This document shows positions 36,704 through 46,094 of a DNA stretch of 64,000 bases, piece by piece. Positions within the stretch are counted from its first letter, which is position 1. The number at the start of each line of letters is the position of its first letter. The notes beneath the pieces are model-generated. The model was not told where the DNA came from. It saw only the letters and a list, made by a program, of their open reading frames with translations, and did not search any database. Position numbers and translations under genes: made by a program. The stretch is from Stieleria marina (lineage in GTDB: Bacteria; Planctomycetota; Planctomycetia; Pirellulales; Pirellulaceae), in the NCBI GenBank assembly GCA_007741555.1, contig CP036526.1, forward strand, positions 4,154,001 through 4,218,000. Reading direction: 5' to 3'.

Positions 36704-39313
36704 ATGCTTTCTTCCGAAATCCGCTCTCGAGTAAATTGGTTGCTCGTGCCCATCGCATTGGCGGTTTGTTTCGGTTCTGTCTTAACGGGTAGCCAACGAC
36801 TTGCGTTTCGCGACGTCAGTCATTTCTACACTCCGCTGTATCGATACGTTGCCTTGCGGACAAACCAGCAATGGCTGCCTCTGTGGAATCCGCTTGGCGC
36901 GACCGGCATGCCATTGATGGGCGAGACAACCACCGCGGTGTTGTATCCGGTTCGATTCGTCATTTTTGCGTTGCCTGTGGATGCCGAAACGGCGATCGGA
37001 ATCTACGCGGTTTTTCACTTGCTGCTGGCTGCGATTGCCGCAGCATGGCTGGCAAAACGCGCGGGCGTCAAACGAGAGTTCACTACGATTGCAGGCATCG
37101 TCTATGCGTTTAGCGGCAGCGTGTTCTTTCTGCATACGAATCTCCCCTTCTTAGTCGGCGCCTCTTGGTTGCCGTTTGTTCTGGGTTTGCTGATTCAGCC
37201 AGGTTCACCAAACGCGACCAGCCCAAGCAAACGGACGCCGATCCGAGGACCCGCATTTGCACTCGCGATGATGGTGCTTGGAGGTGATCCTCAGACCGCA
37301 CTGCACTGCGTCATCGTGTTGGCAGCCGCCGCACTGGTACGTTCGGTCGCCCATCGCGACGTTTGGACCTTGCCCCGAATGCTGATCCCGGTTGTGTTGG
37401 CGTGCTCACTGGCCGCGCTCATGTCGGCTCCTCAAATCGCGGCGTCCCTTTCTTGGAGCCAACAAAGTAGCCGCGTAGTCGATTTCAGCGCAAGCGACGA
37501 AACACGTTTGCAAATCGCAGCCCAGCGGCGGGACGAAGCGTATCAATTTTCGCTGCCACCTTGGCACCTGTCCGAACTGGTGACTCCGTGGGCAAGTGGA
37601 TCGTTGTTCCCCAAAAACCAACGCATCAGTTCCGTGATTGCGGGCGACGGACGCATGTGGACGCCGACCATTTACGTCAGCATGCTGGGACTGCTGGCTC
37701 TAATGTGCTCTGTAGCTGATCGCTGCGGTTTTAGGAAACGCCACCAGCAGAAACGGCAGCCGGAAAAGGATCTCTGGTTAGCCCTGGCCGCGACATCGCT
37801 TTTGCTGTCCTTGGGGCACTTCGGTTTTACTTGGCTGATTCAGCAGTTTGGCTTTCGCCCCCAAGCCGATAGCGCAGTCGGCGGACTGTACTGGTTCCTG
37901 TATCAATACTTTCCGTTTTACGATTCGTATCGCTATCCAACCAAATGGTTACCGTTTTTTTCGATCGCGGCCGCTGTCCTGTCGGCACAATGGGTCCAGT
38001 CCAATTTTCACCCGGCATCGGAACAGCCCACCGAAACGCCGCTGGTCCGACGTTCAACGTGGCTGATCATTGCGACGATCCTGACGGCATCTGCCGGGAC
38101 GTTGCTATTACGATTCATGGACTGGCAACCTGAGGCGGCCGAGTCTTTGACGGACGAGTACTGGGGACCGCTCGATTATCGCGGCGCACTGAACCTCCTC
38201 TCGTGGTCATTGTTTCACTCGGGCGTCGTCGTGGTGCTAGTCGTTTTGCTGGTCTATCGAAACAGAGTTTCGGCGCGGATCAGTCAGCCCACACGACTGA
38301 GCCTGCTGTTGATTTTGCTGGCAGTGGACCTTGTCGTTTGCCATTCGCAGCTGACCGCAAAAGTGAACCGAAGCGAAGAGCAGGCGATGATTGCCGCCAA
38401 CGGCATCGCGACATTCCCGGACCACCTGCGTGCTTTGCGAATGCAGTCGGGCACCGGCTGGCCGAAGCAGTGGCGGCAATCCGCAAACCTCAATCGCTTA
38501 GCGGAAGTCTCGGCTAGCGAACGGGTCGCCTGCTTTGGTCGCTGGCATTTGGATCATCAGATCAATGTATTCAACGGGATGTCGTCCATTCGCAGCCGTG
38601 ACGTCGATCTCTTTTGGCGTTCTTCGGCTCGACTGACCAAAGCAATGAACAACGCCGATCGCGAAGTATTTTGGCAATCCGTCCAAACGTGGCTGCAGCT
38701 TAACCACGTGATCTTTGTCGACGCCGATCAACCGACCGAAGCAAACGGATTGGTGGTCCCGACGGTCAAATTGCGAAGCCCACTTCGCTCGCAGTCGATG
38801 GACGATCCCGTCATGGCAACGTTTTGCGATCGAAGCGAAAAGTCCGCCGCGCGGTTTCTGCAGTTACTTGATGAGATGGCCGCTTCGGGTGGCCGGCAAG
38901 ATGCGGTCGTTTTTTCCGATCAATTGCCGGTGCCAAGCGGAGCCACAATGCTTGTCGCGCAAAAGGATACGGCGGCGAATTTACAGATCCACGCAACACA
39001 GCATCGTTTGTTGACACGTCCGGTCTACCAGGACGGCCATTGGCACGCGACGCTGACGCATCGACCAACCGGCCAACGAAGCATCGCTGCCGTTCACAAT
39101 GTGGACTTCCTAAAGCAAGGCGTCATCGTTCCTCCGGGCGACTGGAGCGTCTCGTTCACCTACCAACCTGGGTGGTTAAAAGCAACGATCACAATCTCCG
39201 TGATCACGTGGCTTGCATGGTTGCTGTATCCGCTGCGAACAATGGTTGGCTCTCGACGCAGTTCTCCAAATCCAACAACGACTGCTTCGTCGCCAAACCG
39301 CCCGGGGCACTGA
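36704..39313 (+). CDS. YfhO-like multi-pass membrane protein (GT-C type)
   Basis: An 869-residue integral membrane protein with a dozen or more hydrophobic segments in the first 570 residues and a soluble C-terminal region that returns to the membrane in one final helix (about 825-845). The first extracytoplasmic loop carries FRDVSHFYTPLYRYV with an Arg-Asp pair followed by PLWNP, the pattern of YfhO/GT-C glycosyltransferase-like proteins that transfer sugars from lipid-linked donors. Its acceptor is unknown. It is separated by 112 bp from the anti-sigma gene. Its last 110 bp overlap the 3' end of the oppositely oriented ogt gene, an unusually long convergent overlap. Confidence 0.75.
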   Translation: MLSSEIRSRVNWLLVPIALAVCFGSVLTGSQRLAFRDVSHFYTPLYRYVALRTNQQWLPLWNPLGATGMPLMGETTTAVLYPVRFVIFALPVDAETAIGIYAVFHLLLAAIAAAWLAKRAGVKREFTTIAGIVYAFSGSVFFLHTNLPFLVGASWLPFVLGLLIQPGSPNATSPSKRTPIRGPAFALAMMVLGGDPQTALHCVIVLAAAALVRSVAHRDVWTLPRMLIPVVLACSLAALMSAPQIAASLSWSQQSSRVVDFSASDETRLQIAAQRRDEAYQFSLPPWHLSELVTPWASGSLFPKNQRISSVIAGDGRMWTPTIYVSMLGLLALMCSVADRCGFRKRHQQKRQPEKDLWLALAATSLLLSLGHFGFTWLIQQFGFRPQADSAVGGLYWFLYQYFPFYDSYRYPTKWLPFFSIAAAVLSAQWVQSNFHPASEQPTETPLVRRSTWLIIATILTASAGTLLLRFMDWQPEAAESLTDEYWGPLDYRGALNLLSWSLFHSGVVVVLVVLLVYRNRVSARISQPTRLSLLLILLAVDLVVCHSQLTAKVNRSEEQAMIAANGIATFPDHLRALRMQSGTGWPKQWRQSANLNRLAEVSASERVACFGRWHLDHQINVFNGMSSIRSRDVDLFWRSSARLTKAMNNADREVFWQSVQTWLQLNHVIFVDADQPTEANGLVVPTVKLRSPLRSQSMDDPVMATFCDRSEKSAARFLQLLDEMAASGGRQDAVVFSDQLPVPSGATMLVAQKDTAANLQIHATQHRLLTRPVYQDGHWHATLTHRPTGQRSIAAVHNVDFLKQGVIVPPGDWSVSFTYQPGWLKATITISVITWLAWLLYPLRTMVGSRRSSPNPTTTASSPNRPGH

Positions 39314-39779
39314 AACCACGAAGCTGCCCATTGGCGGCAAGCACGCGGTGACAGGGGATCACCAGCAAAATGCGATTTCGCGACATCGCCGCCCCCACCG
39401 CGCGACTCGCCTTTTCATTGCCCGCTGCCGCTGCCAGTTGTTTGTACGTCATCGTATCGCCGGGCTGAATTTGTCGGCAGCACTGGTACACTCGCTGCAT
39501 AAACGGAGTCCATCCTGCGGGGTCGACCACGACTTCGTCAAACGTACCTTGTCCCGTCCGGCAGTAGTCGACTATGTGTCGATCAAAAGTATCAATCACC
39601 GATTCATCAAATTCCCAAGGATCGACGCTTGAATCGTTGGCGTCACGACGGTCGGTCAAGCGTGACGGATCATCACCAATCGCAACGCTATAGAGCCCTT
39701 TCGCGGTCCAGGTCGACGAAACGCTGCCGAGAGCCGTCGAATGTCGTCGTGTGATCAGCATGAATCGAAACGCCCGCAA
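39204..39779 (-). CDS. ogt: Methylated-DNA-[protein]-cysteine S-methyltransferase (Ogt/MGMT type)
   Basis: A 191-residue DNA repair protein that removes alkyl groups from O6-alkylguanine by transfer to its own cysteine. The active-site motif IPCHRVLAANGQLRGFSAPGGL is recognisable by its PCHR core near residue 140, preceded by the helix-turn-helix region (YKQLAAAAGNEKASRAVGAA). The N-terminal domain is the poorly conserved RNase H-like part. The start may be the internal ATG seven codons in. The last residues beyond about 160 are encoded opposite the end of the YfhO-like gene. Confidence 0.9.
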   Translation of the reverse strand: MRAFRFMLITRRHSTALGSVSSTWTAKGLYSVAIGDDPSRLTDRRDANDSSVDPWEFDESVIDTFDRHIVDYCRTGQGTFDEVVVDPAGWTPFMQRVYQCCRQIQPGDTMTYKQLAAAAGNEKASRAVGAAMSRNRILLVIPCHRVLAANGQLRGFSAPGGLATKQSLLDLENCVESQPLFAADTATMQAT

Positions 39780-40106
39780 GAGACCGAAGGATGAAAGTGC
39801 GTCCCCGAGTATACCAATTCACCGGCCAAGACGCGGACTGAGAAAAGTCGATCGATTGGACTTGGCAGTAAATCGTCCTACAGATTCGTTCCAAAGGATT
39901 CTCCCGCACTGATATTTCGACCACGTGGATGCAGATACGTCAGGGAGCTACCATTGGTGAACCGCCCGCCATCCAAGACGCGACAGTGGCACTTGCCATT
40001 CGGCGGTCGATGACTGCCAAGCGTCCCAGGGAGTGTTGTCGCTTGCTTGTGACCTGATGTTTTTGCCGATTGTCACTCAACCTGAACCTCCGTCCGAAGA
40101 CCAGTC
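39780..40106. other. Intergenic region between divergent ogt and VOC genes
   Basis: About 327 bp. It should contain the promoters for both flanking divergent genes, but I see no convincing promoter, RNA gene or repeat. Confidence 0.5.
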
Positions 40107-40613
40107 ATGACCTATCCCCGATCGTTTTCTCACATTGGTATCTCGGTCACTGACTTGGACCGAGCCGTCGAGTTCTACACGAACACGTTGGGATGGTACG
40201 TCATCATGCCGCCCACCGAAATCGTTGCCGATGACTCTGCGATTGGCGAAATGTGCAATGATGTTTTCGGCGATGGCTGGGAGCGATTTAGGATCGCGCA
40301 TCTGGCCACCGGCGATAAAATTGGAGTTGAACTGTTTGAGTTTAAGAATGCCGAGAAGCCGGAAAACAATTTTGAGTATTGGAAGACCGGTGTCTTTCAC
40401 TTTTGCGTCCAGGATCCCGACGTCGAAGGTCTTGCGAAAAAGATCGTCGAAAACGGCGGCAAGCAGAGAATGCCAGTCCGGCACTATTTTCCGGGCGAAA
40501 AGCCATACCGAATGGTCTACTGCGAAGACCCGTTCGGCAACTTGATCGAAATCTACTCACACAGCTACGAACTGACCTATTCCGCAGGTGCCTACGGCGG
40601 CGATCCTGCCTAA
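40107..40613 (+). CDS. VOC-superfamily (glyoxalase-like) protein
   Basis: A 168-residue protein with two beta-alpha-beta-beta-beta modules: SHIGISVTDLDRAVEFYTNTLGW at the start and GVFHFCVQDPDVEGLAKKI in the second half. It ends with EDPFGNLIEIYSHSYEL, typical of glyoxalase/bleomycin-resistance/dioxygenase folds. The candidate metal ligands are H8, a Glu in GVELFEF, H in FHFCV and E in LIEIY. The family includes lactoylglutathione lyase and ring-cleavage enzymes, and the substrate cannot be assigned. It is followed after 36 bp by a DinB-like gene. Confidence 0.8.
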   Translation: MTYPRSFSHIGISVTDLDRAVEFYTNTLGWYVIMPPTEIVADDSAIGEMCNDVFGDGWERFRIAHLATGDKIGVELFEFKNAEKPENNFEYWKTGVFHFCVQDPDVEGLAKKIVENGGKQRMPVRHYFPGEKPYRMVYCEDPFGNLIEIYSHSYELTYSAGAYGGDPA

Positions 40614-40649
40614 GAAATCCCTTCTCCTCACTACGTTCCACTGCAAACC

Positions 40650-41111
40650 ATGCAACCTTCTGCGCTGATCGAACAGTATGCGAGCGGATCGAACCTGCTT
40701 GCCGATGCGCTTCGCGATGGGGAGGGCATCGACATTGACGCTCATCCGGTTCCTCAGGCTTGGTCGATACGCGAAGTTGTCTGCCACCTCGCTGACGCGG
40801 AGATCATTTACGCCGACCGAATCAAACGCGTGCTGGCAGAAGACAACCCGACGTTTTTCGAGGCGGACCCGAACGATTTTATTCCAGCCCTGCACACAGC
40901 CGCTCGCCCCTTGGATGCGGAACTTCAGTTGATCGCCGCGGTACGCACTCACATGCTGCCGATCTTGCGTTCGCTCAGCTTGGATGATTTTCAACGGTAC
41001 GGCCAGCATTCGCTGGCAGGTCAAATGTCCTTGGAAACACTATTGCAACGCATTACCGACCACATCCCCCATCACCTGAAATTCATTCGCGCCAAGATTG
41101 ACGCATCGTGA
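40650..41111 (+). CDS. DinB-family putative metalloenzyme
   Basis: A 153-residue four-helix protein of the DinB/YfiT superfamily. The three metal-binding histidines of the family are in place: H46 (VCHLADAE), and H138 and H142 (DHIPHHLKF). Members include thiol-dependent S-transferases that use bacillithiol or mycothiol. The name DinB here is the Bacillus damage-induced family, not DNA polymerase IV. The specific role is unknown. It lies close behind the VOC gene, and both may act in detoxification of small electrophiles, which is inference. Confidence 0.8.
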   Translation: MQPSALIEQYASGSNLLADALRDGEGIDIDAHPVPQAWSIREVVCHLADAEIIYADRIKRVLAEDNPTFFEADPNDFIPALHTAARPLDAELQLIAAVRTHMLPILRSLSLDDFQRYGQHSLAGQMSLETLLQRITDHIPHHLKFIRAKIDAS

Positions 41112-41271
41112 CCTTGCCTCACCAGAAGACCTCAACGGCGTCGCCTAAACTACAATCACCTGCGATTTTGGTCGCGGAATTTCCACCGTTACTTATCATC
41201 TAAGTTCGACGTCGTGCGGTGCGCGTGAATCGATCGCTTCCTTTCCCATATCAATTCCCCTCGGGCCTACC

Positions 41272-41658
41272 ATGAGCAAAGATTTCATTGCGTTTGACGC
41301 GTCTGATTTGCAACCTCCTTTGTCTGCGGCCGAACTGAGCGAGTGGATTGATTCGGTCGTTGGAGCAGGGGATGCCAGTCCGCCGGACAGCGCCACGCCA
41401 AAGATCGGCGAGCTATTGGAATGGGCCAGCGGCAAGTATGGAGCGACCGTTGACGAACAATCTCAGTGGACTCTTTGGCCGCCCGCCTTGTTGGCCGACG
41501 GACGGCATTGCACATTCAACTTGAGCGTCAAGGCAGACGCGATGACTTTCATGATGCTGATGAGCGATCAATGCAAACGATTGGGGCTAATCATGATCGA
41601 TCCATCAGGACGCAATCCATTCATTACGACCCCCGGTGGCGCCGGAATTCTGGATTAA
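41272..41658 (+). CDS. Hypothetical protein, 128 residues
   Basis: I do not recognise a family. It starts MSKDFIAFDASDLQPP and is acidic, with no signal peptide, no membrane helix and three Trp in short spacing (EWASG, QWTLWPP). The C-terminal half reads as a small beta/alpha domain ending FITTPGGAGILD. Codon usage matches its neighbours. It ends 19 bp before the convergent mnmE stop, leaving no room for a separate terminator. Confidence 0.65.
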   Translation: MSKDFIAFDASDLQPPLSAAELSEWIDSVVGAGDASPPDSATPKIGELLEWASGKYGATVDEQSQWTLWPPALLADGRHCTFNLSVKADAMTFMMLMSDQCKRLGLIMIDPSGRNPFITTPGGAGILD

Positions 41659-41677
41659 GCGCATTCAACGGCAATTA

Positions 41678-43054
41678 TCATTTGCCGATACAGAATCGCC
41701 CGAAGACTCGGTCCAGAATATCGTCGGTGTAAACCGCACCGGTGACTTCGCCCAGACACTGCGCGGCCAAGCGTAATTCGGCGGACACAAATTCGTGCCC
41801 TTGTTGACCCTGAGTCAATGCGACGGCTTGATCAATCGCGGTGATCGCACCGGCCAATGTTTCGCGGCAACGGGCAGCGGTCCCGACTACCGATCCGGTT
41901 TCTTCTTGGTCCACCATCGCGATGGCGCTGACGATGGCCTGCTTGAGCAAATCGATCCCGTCGGCGGCCACGCTACTGGTCTTGATCCAAGTCGGATCCA
42001 GATTGGTCGAATCACACAGATCCGTTTTCGTCGCGACCCAAAGGTCGACAGCGGACTGACGGCGTGAAGCAGCCAACTGGCGCATTCGATCAGCGGCCGC
42101 ATGAAAGTCACTTCGAGTTGCATCGAGGCACCAGAGTCGCACGGCTGCTTCGTCACTGGCTCGCGTGGCTTGCACCTGAGAGGCCTGCGAAATCAGAGCG
42201 TCGACGTCTTCGCCCTGCTGCGTTTCAATACCAGCAGTGTCGACCAACTTGACTCGGTGACCTTCGATAATCGTCTCGGCCGTCACCGCGTCGCGAGTGG
42301 TTCCGGCGACATCGGCCACGATCGCGACTTGACGATCGGTCAAACGGTTCAGCAAACGACTTTTGCCTGCGTTAGGTTCACCACGCAGCGACACTACCGT
42401 GGTGACATCGGCATCGCCACGAGTCCGCATCAATTGCTGTGTCTGTACCAACTGAGCTTTGATCGACTGCAGCCGATTGACCAGATCATCGTCGCTGATG
42501 AACTGAATGTCTTCATCGACGAAATCCAAACCTGCTTCCACGTCAGCCAACAGGTCCAACAAATCGCTTCGAAGTGTTTCGAGCGGTCGAGACAGGTTGC
42601 CCGCAAGTTGCCGGAGGGCGTGGTCAAGCGATCCGCGCTGCTGAGCATCAATGACACCTAAGACGGCTTCGGCCTGCGTCAGATCCAGTCGCCCGGCCAA
42701 GAACGCACGCATAGTGAATTCGCCCGGACGTGCCAATCGAGCGCCCGCGGCAACGCAGGCATCCAATACAGCGGCCAGGATGGGCTGCGAACCGTAAGTA
42801 TGAAATTCGGCCGATGGCTGACCCGTATAGCTTCGACTGGTCGGCCAAAGCGAAAGACGCCCATCGACCGCGCCGATCGGCGATTCCGCTTGGATCGTGG
42901 CATCGATCGCAGTAGCGGCGTTGCTTGAGGGCAACATGACGCCCAGAGCTTGGAGCACAGGCAGCACTTCATCGCCTGAAAGCCGAACGACGCCGCGCAG
43001 TGCGGGCGTCGTCGGCGAAGCGATGGCGACGATGGTTTCGCTGGCGTCACTCAT
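41678..43054 (-). CDS. mnmE: tRNA uridine-5-carboxymethylaminomethyl modification GTPase MnmE
   Basis: The ATG at 43054 (MSDASETIVAIASP) is chosen because it matches the usual MnmE start; a longer frame opens at 43072. The protein, about 458 residues, has the N-terminal tetrahydrofolate-binding domain, a helical domain, and an inserted GTPase domain with G1 GEPNAGKS, G2 GTTRDAV, G3 DTAG and G4 TKTD. It ends with the catalytic FCIGK motif. With MnmG it modifies wobble uridine 34 of tRNAs; mnmG is not in the window. The start lies only 36 bp after the true stop of the selenocysteine-containing dsbD-type gene, so the two are probably co-transcribed. Confidence 0.93.
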   Translation of the reverse strand: MSDASETIVAIASPTTPALRGVVRLSGDEVLPVLQALGVMLPSSNAATAIDATIQAESPIGAVDGRLSLWPTSRSYTGQPSAEFHTYGSQPILAAVLDACVAAGARLARPGEFTMRAFLAGRLDLTQAEAVLGVIDAQQRGSLDHALRQLAGNLSRPLETLRSDLLDLLADVEAGLDFVDEDIQFISDDDLVNRLQSIKAQLVQTQQLMRTRGDADVTTVVSLRGEPNAGKSRLLNRLTDRQVAIVADVAGTTRDAVTAETIIEGHRVKLVDTAGIETQQGEDVDALISQASQVQATRASDEAAVRLWCLDATRSDFHAAADRMRQLAASRRQSAVDLWVATKTDLCDSTNLDPTWIKTSSVAADGIDLLKQAIVSAIAMVDQEETGSVVGTAARCRETLAGAITAIDQAVALTQGQQGHEFVSAELRLAAQCLGEVTGAVYTDDILDRVFGRFCIGK

Positions 43055-43090
43055 AACACCAACCGTTTGCAATCGTCATAGGGCGTCACA

Positions 43091-45970
43091 CTAATGGTTC
43101 ACTGCCAAGCGTGAAGACGCCAAATTGTTTTGAATCTTCTCCATCCGCTCCAAAACCTTCAGAGCATCCGCTGGTCCGATAAACTCGTCCAACAAGATCG
43201 CTGGTTCTTCGGGATAATTCGGTGGATAGATCAAATTCACAGGCAGGATCTGTCGATCGGCACGAGCCAAGTCGCGAGAAATTCGCTCTTCGCGCAACGT
43301 GTCATCGACGACAATCAGTTCCACATTGAGGTCGGCTAGTTTCTGAATTACTTCGGCGTTCGAGAAGACACGCTTCTCGTTTACTTTACAAGTCGGTCAC
43401 CAATCGGCGGTGTAGTCAACCCACACCGTTTTCTTCTTTCGCCGGAGAGTCTGTTCGACCTTGCCAGGATTCCAGTCTTGCCAAGCCAGTCCGCCAGCGT
43501 GGTACGAGGATTCTGCGGTTGATCGTTCGTTGGCGGCTCCGTAGCACATCCACGCGCCGAGCGAAAAGATCGCCAAAGGCATGATGTAGCCAAACGCCCA
43601 ACGCTTGCCATCAGGCACATGCGGAGCCGAATAGTTACCGTAGTAATAGGCGGCCAAAGCGATCACCACCAACGCCATTGCCAACCAAGACAATCCGCTT
43701 GCACCGGTCTGCGATCCAAACGCTTGCATGAAAAACGCGACGGTCGCGAACAACGCAAACGCCATCGTCACCTTGAAAGTTTCCATCCACGCACCGGGGC
43801 GCGGAAGTCGATTGATCAGGGCGGGAAAGAAGCACAGCAACAAATACGGCACTGCGATGCCCAGCCCAAACACCGTGAACAAAATCATCGCGATGCCGGC
43901 CGGTTGCGCCAGCGTATAGCTCATCGCGGCACCCAGAAACGGCCCTGAGCAGGGCGTCGCCACCAGGGTGGTCAACACGCCCGAAAGGAACGATGAACTG
44001 TAGCCTTCTTTGCCTTGGATGCTGCCGCCCACGCGAGTCATCGAGGTGCCGAATTCAAACACGCCCGCCAAGTTCAAGCCGAGCAAGAACAGCAGCACGA
44101 TCATGGCACAAACAAAATACGGTTCGCTCATCTGAGCGCCCCAGTTGATGTTGGTACCGAGCGAAATCTTGATCGTCAGGATGATGCCGGCCAGGACCCA
44201 CATCGCGACCAACAATCCTCCGGCAAACGCGATCCCGTGCATGCGGATCTTTGCTGGATCGTTTCCCGCTTGCTTGACAAATCCCATGACTTTCAAACCG
44301 AGCACGGGAAAGACACAAGGCATCAGGTTCAATATGATCCCGCCGACAAATGCACCGAACAGCGCCGACCAAAACGTCATCGTGTCCGACGAACTGACGC
44401 CGCCCGAACCGATCGGATTGGAATCCATGTCGCTGAGCGTCAGGTAGCGAATCTTTTCGTCAACGTTGTATAGCTTCGCCATCTCCGCAATCTCTTCCGG
44501 GCTGTCTTTGACAACAACCGAAGAGATTGCGGAGGCAGCGGAGGCTGAGTCAGCAATGCGAGAATCCGCTTTTGAATTTGATCCCGAACTATCCGGCGAT
44601 GGAGGTGATTCCGCCGCGGAGACCTGATCCGGCGTCGATGGATTGATTGGCGGTGCTTGGCTGGTCGAAGCGTCACTTTGCGATTGATTGCCCGCCGCAG
44701 GTGCATTGCCAGCCGCGTCCAACTCGTCCACCCACTTGTTGCCGTCGGCGGCATCCAGAGCGACCGGACGCTTAGCAGGCTTCATCGAAACCACCGTCGA
44801 GCCAGCAGCCCCGTCGCCAACGACGATCACGGTTTCAAATTTCAGTGCGGTCGGTGGGTAGCATGCACTCTTGGTACATGCTTGGTAGACAATGAATCCT
44901 TCGATCTTGTGTTCGCCAGCCGCCGTTCCCGCGGGAACTTGGACGGGCAACGACCAAGTCACATCGCCATCGTGATACTTCATTGGCAACGTCGGCAGCG
45001 TATTGTCGACGATGATTTTGGTCGGCGTCGTCGGCATCCCGACTTTCAGACCGCTTTTGTTGGTCACGATGAAGTTGGTCGATGAATTGGCATCGTCCAC
45101 GGCTGCCGTATAGACGTGGTATTCGGGGTCCAGCGTCGCATTGAATTGAAGCACGCCGCGATCACCTGCCGCGATCGATTTCGACGCAGCTGCTTTCCAC
45201 TGAACGGGATTTTTGGGTTCGCGGTACGGTTTAGCTTTGGCAAGGTCCAGTTTGGTGACTTTGGCGGTCGCGGTGTCCGCAACAGTTTGAACCGGTTTCG
45301 CTTCGCCAGTGTATTTTGCGACCAGTGATTCTTGGACTGGCGTGCAAGACCCTGCTTCTGAACAGGTTTGTCCGTCGACTGCCACTTCGATGTCGCCTTG
45401 GTAGCCCGGAGGCAAAACAATTTTGGCGGACCAAATCACCGAGTCGTGAAATTCTTCGATCGTGACGCCTTCAAAAACGTCGGACTCGGCTGACTCTGGT
45501 TCATGGTCGGGTTGAAACGCACCGCTAAGCTGGACGGCTTTGGGAGCTGCGATAGTGATCGAAGTCGGGATGGGACCGCCGCTCTCTTGCGTGGTCGAAA
45601 AAACGTGCCAGCCTTGCGACAGAACCACTTCGACTTCCAACACACCTTCGTCCGTGCCGGGAACGACGCGATAAGTGGCCGACCAAGTCGCGGGGTCTTC
45701 GTTTTGTATGCCTAACGATCGGACGGACATCGGCAATTTGAATCCGCCCTGAGCCATTGCCGGCGCGAGCGACAATTGGGGTGCAGCCAACGGCAGCCCA
45801 ACCAGCGTGACCAACAACGCGACGACGAACTTGATGGCAAACACCGACGGCCGAATCGTTCTACGTGCAGACTTTGCGGACGTCGATTTAGTGCGTCCGA
45901 ATACACGACTCGACGAACCAACACTGGGCTGACGCGTTTCGTTGTTTGCTGGCATCAAAATGTCTTGCAT
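43091..45970 (-). CDS. dsbD: DsbD-type thiol:disulfide interchange protein, candidate selenoprotein (in-frame TGA at 43397-43399)
   Basis: Read through a single TGA, this frame gives 959 residues with a complete DsbD layout. It has a signal region (about 43-73), two successive DsbD-alpha-like domains (about 77-235 with QTCSEAGSC, and about 250-400 with YQACTKSACY), a low-complexity linker (about 410-530), a CcdA-like membrane domain (about 540-840 with NLMPCVFP and VATPCSGPF) and a C-terminal thioredoxin domain. The TGA is residue 858, giving TADW-U-PTCK where relatives have TADWCxxCK. The frame continues with a thioredoxin core (VELIVVDD, ILPVNLIYPP) to TAG at 43091-43093. A hairpin fitting a bacterial SECIS follows the TGA. 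DsbD moves reducing power from cytosolic thioredoxin to the periplasm. A nonsense mutation or sequencing error is the alternative. A start at M6 is possible. Confidence 0.85.
43361..43379 (-). promoter_or_regulatory. Candidate bacterial SECIS hairpin
   Basis: On the mRNA, a perfect 7-bp stem CGAGAAG/CUUCUCG encloses the 5-nt loop CGUGU. The stem begins 17 nt and the loop 24 nt after the UGA (43397-43399). Bacterial SECIS elements, as I recall the family rule, have an apical loop about 16-37 nt after the UGA, with a G in the first two loop positions, and the loop G-U pair matters for SelB binding in E. coli. All of this fits here. The hairpin lies inside the coding sequence and does not interrupt the frame. 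Confidence 0.72.
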
Positions 45971-46094
45971 TGGGATTGGCGAAACAAAAAAGGATTTCGG
46001 TAAAAAACGGCCGGCGAAATGACGCTGTTCGGCACGTTCTCATTGCGGATTCTACGTTTGCGACGAAGCGAGAGTCAATGTTTATGTAGCCTGC

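Noticed and set aside
43091-43324. A separate 77-residue protein downstream of the dsbD-type gene
   Set aside because: It is the in-frame C-terminal part of the thioredoxin domain after the TGA, and the apparent GTG start is an internal Val codon.
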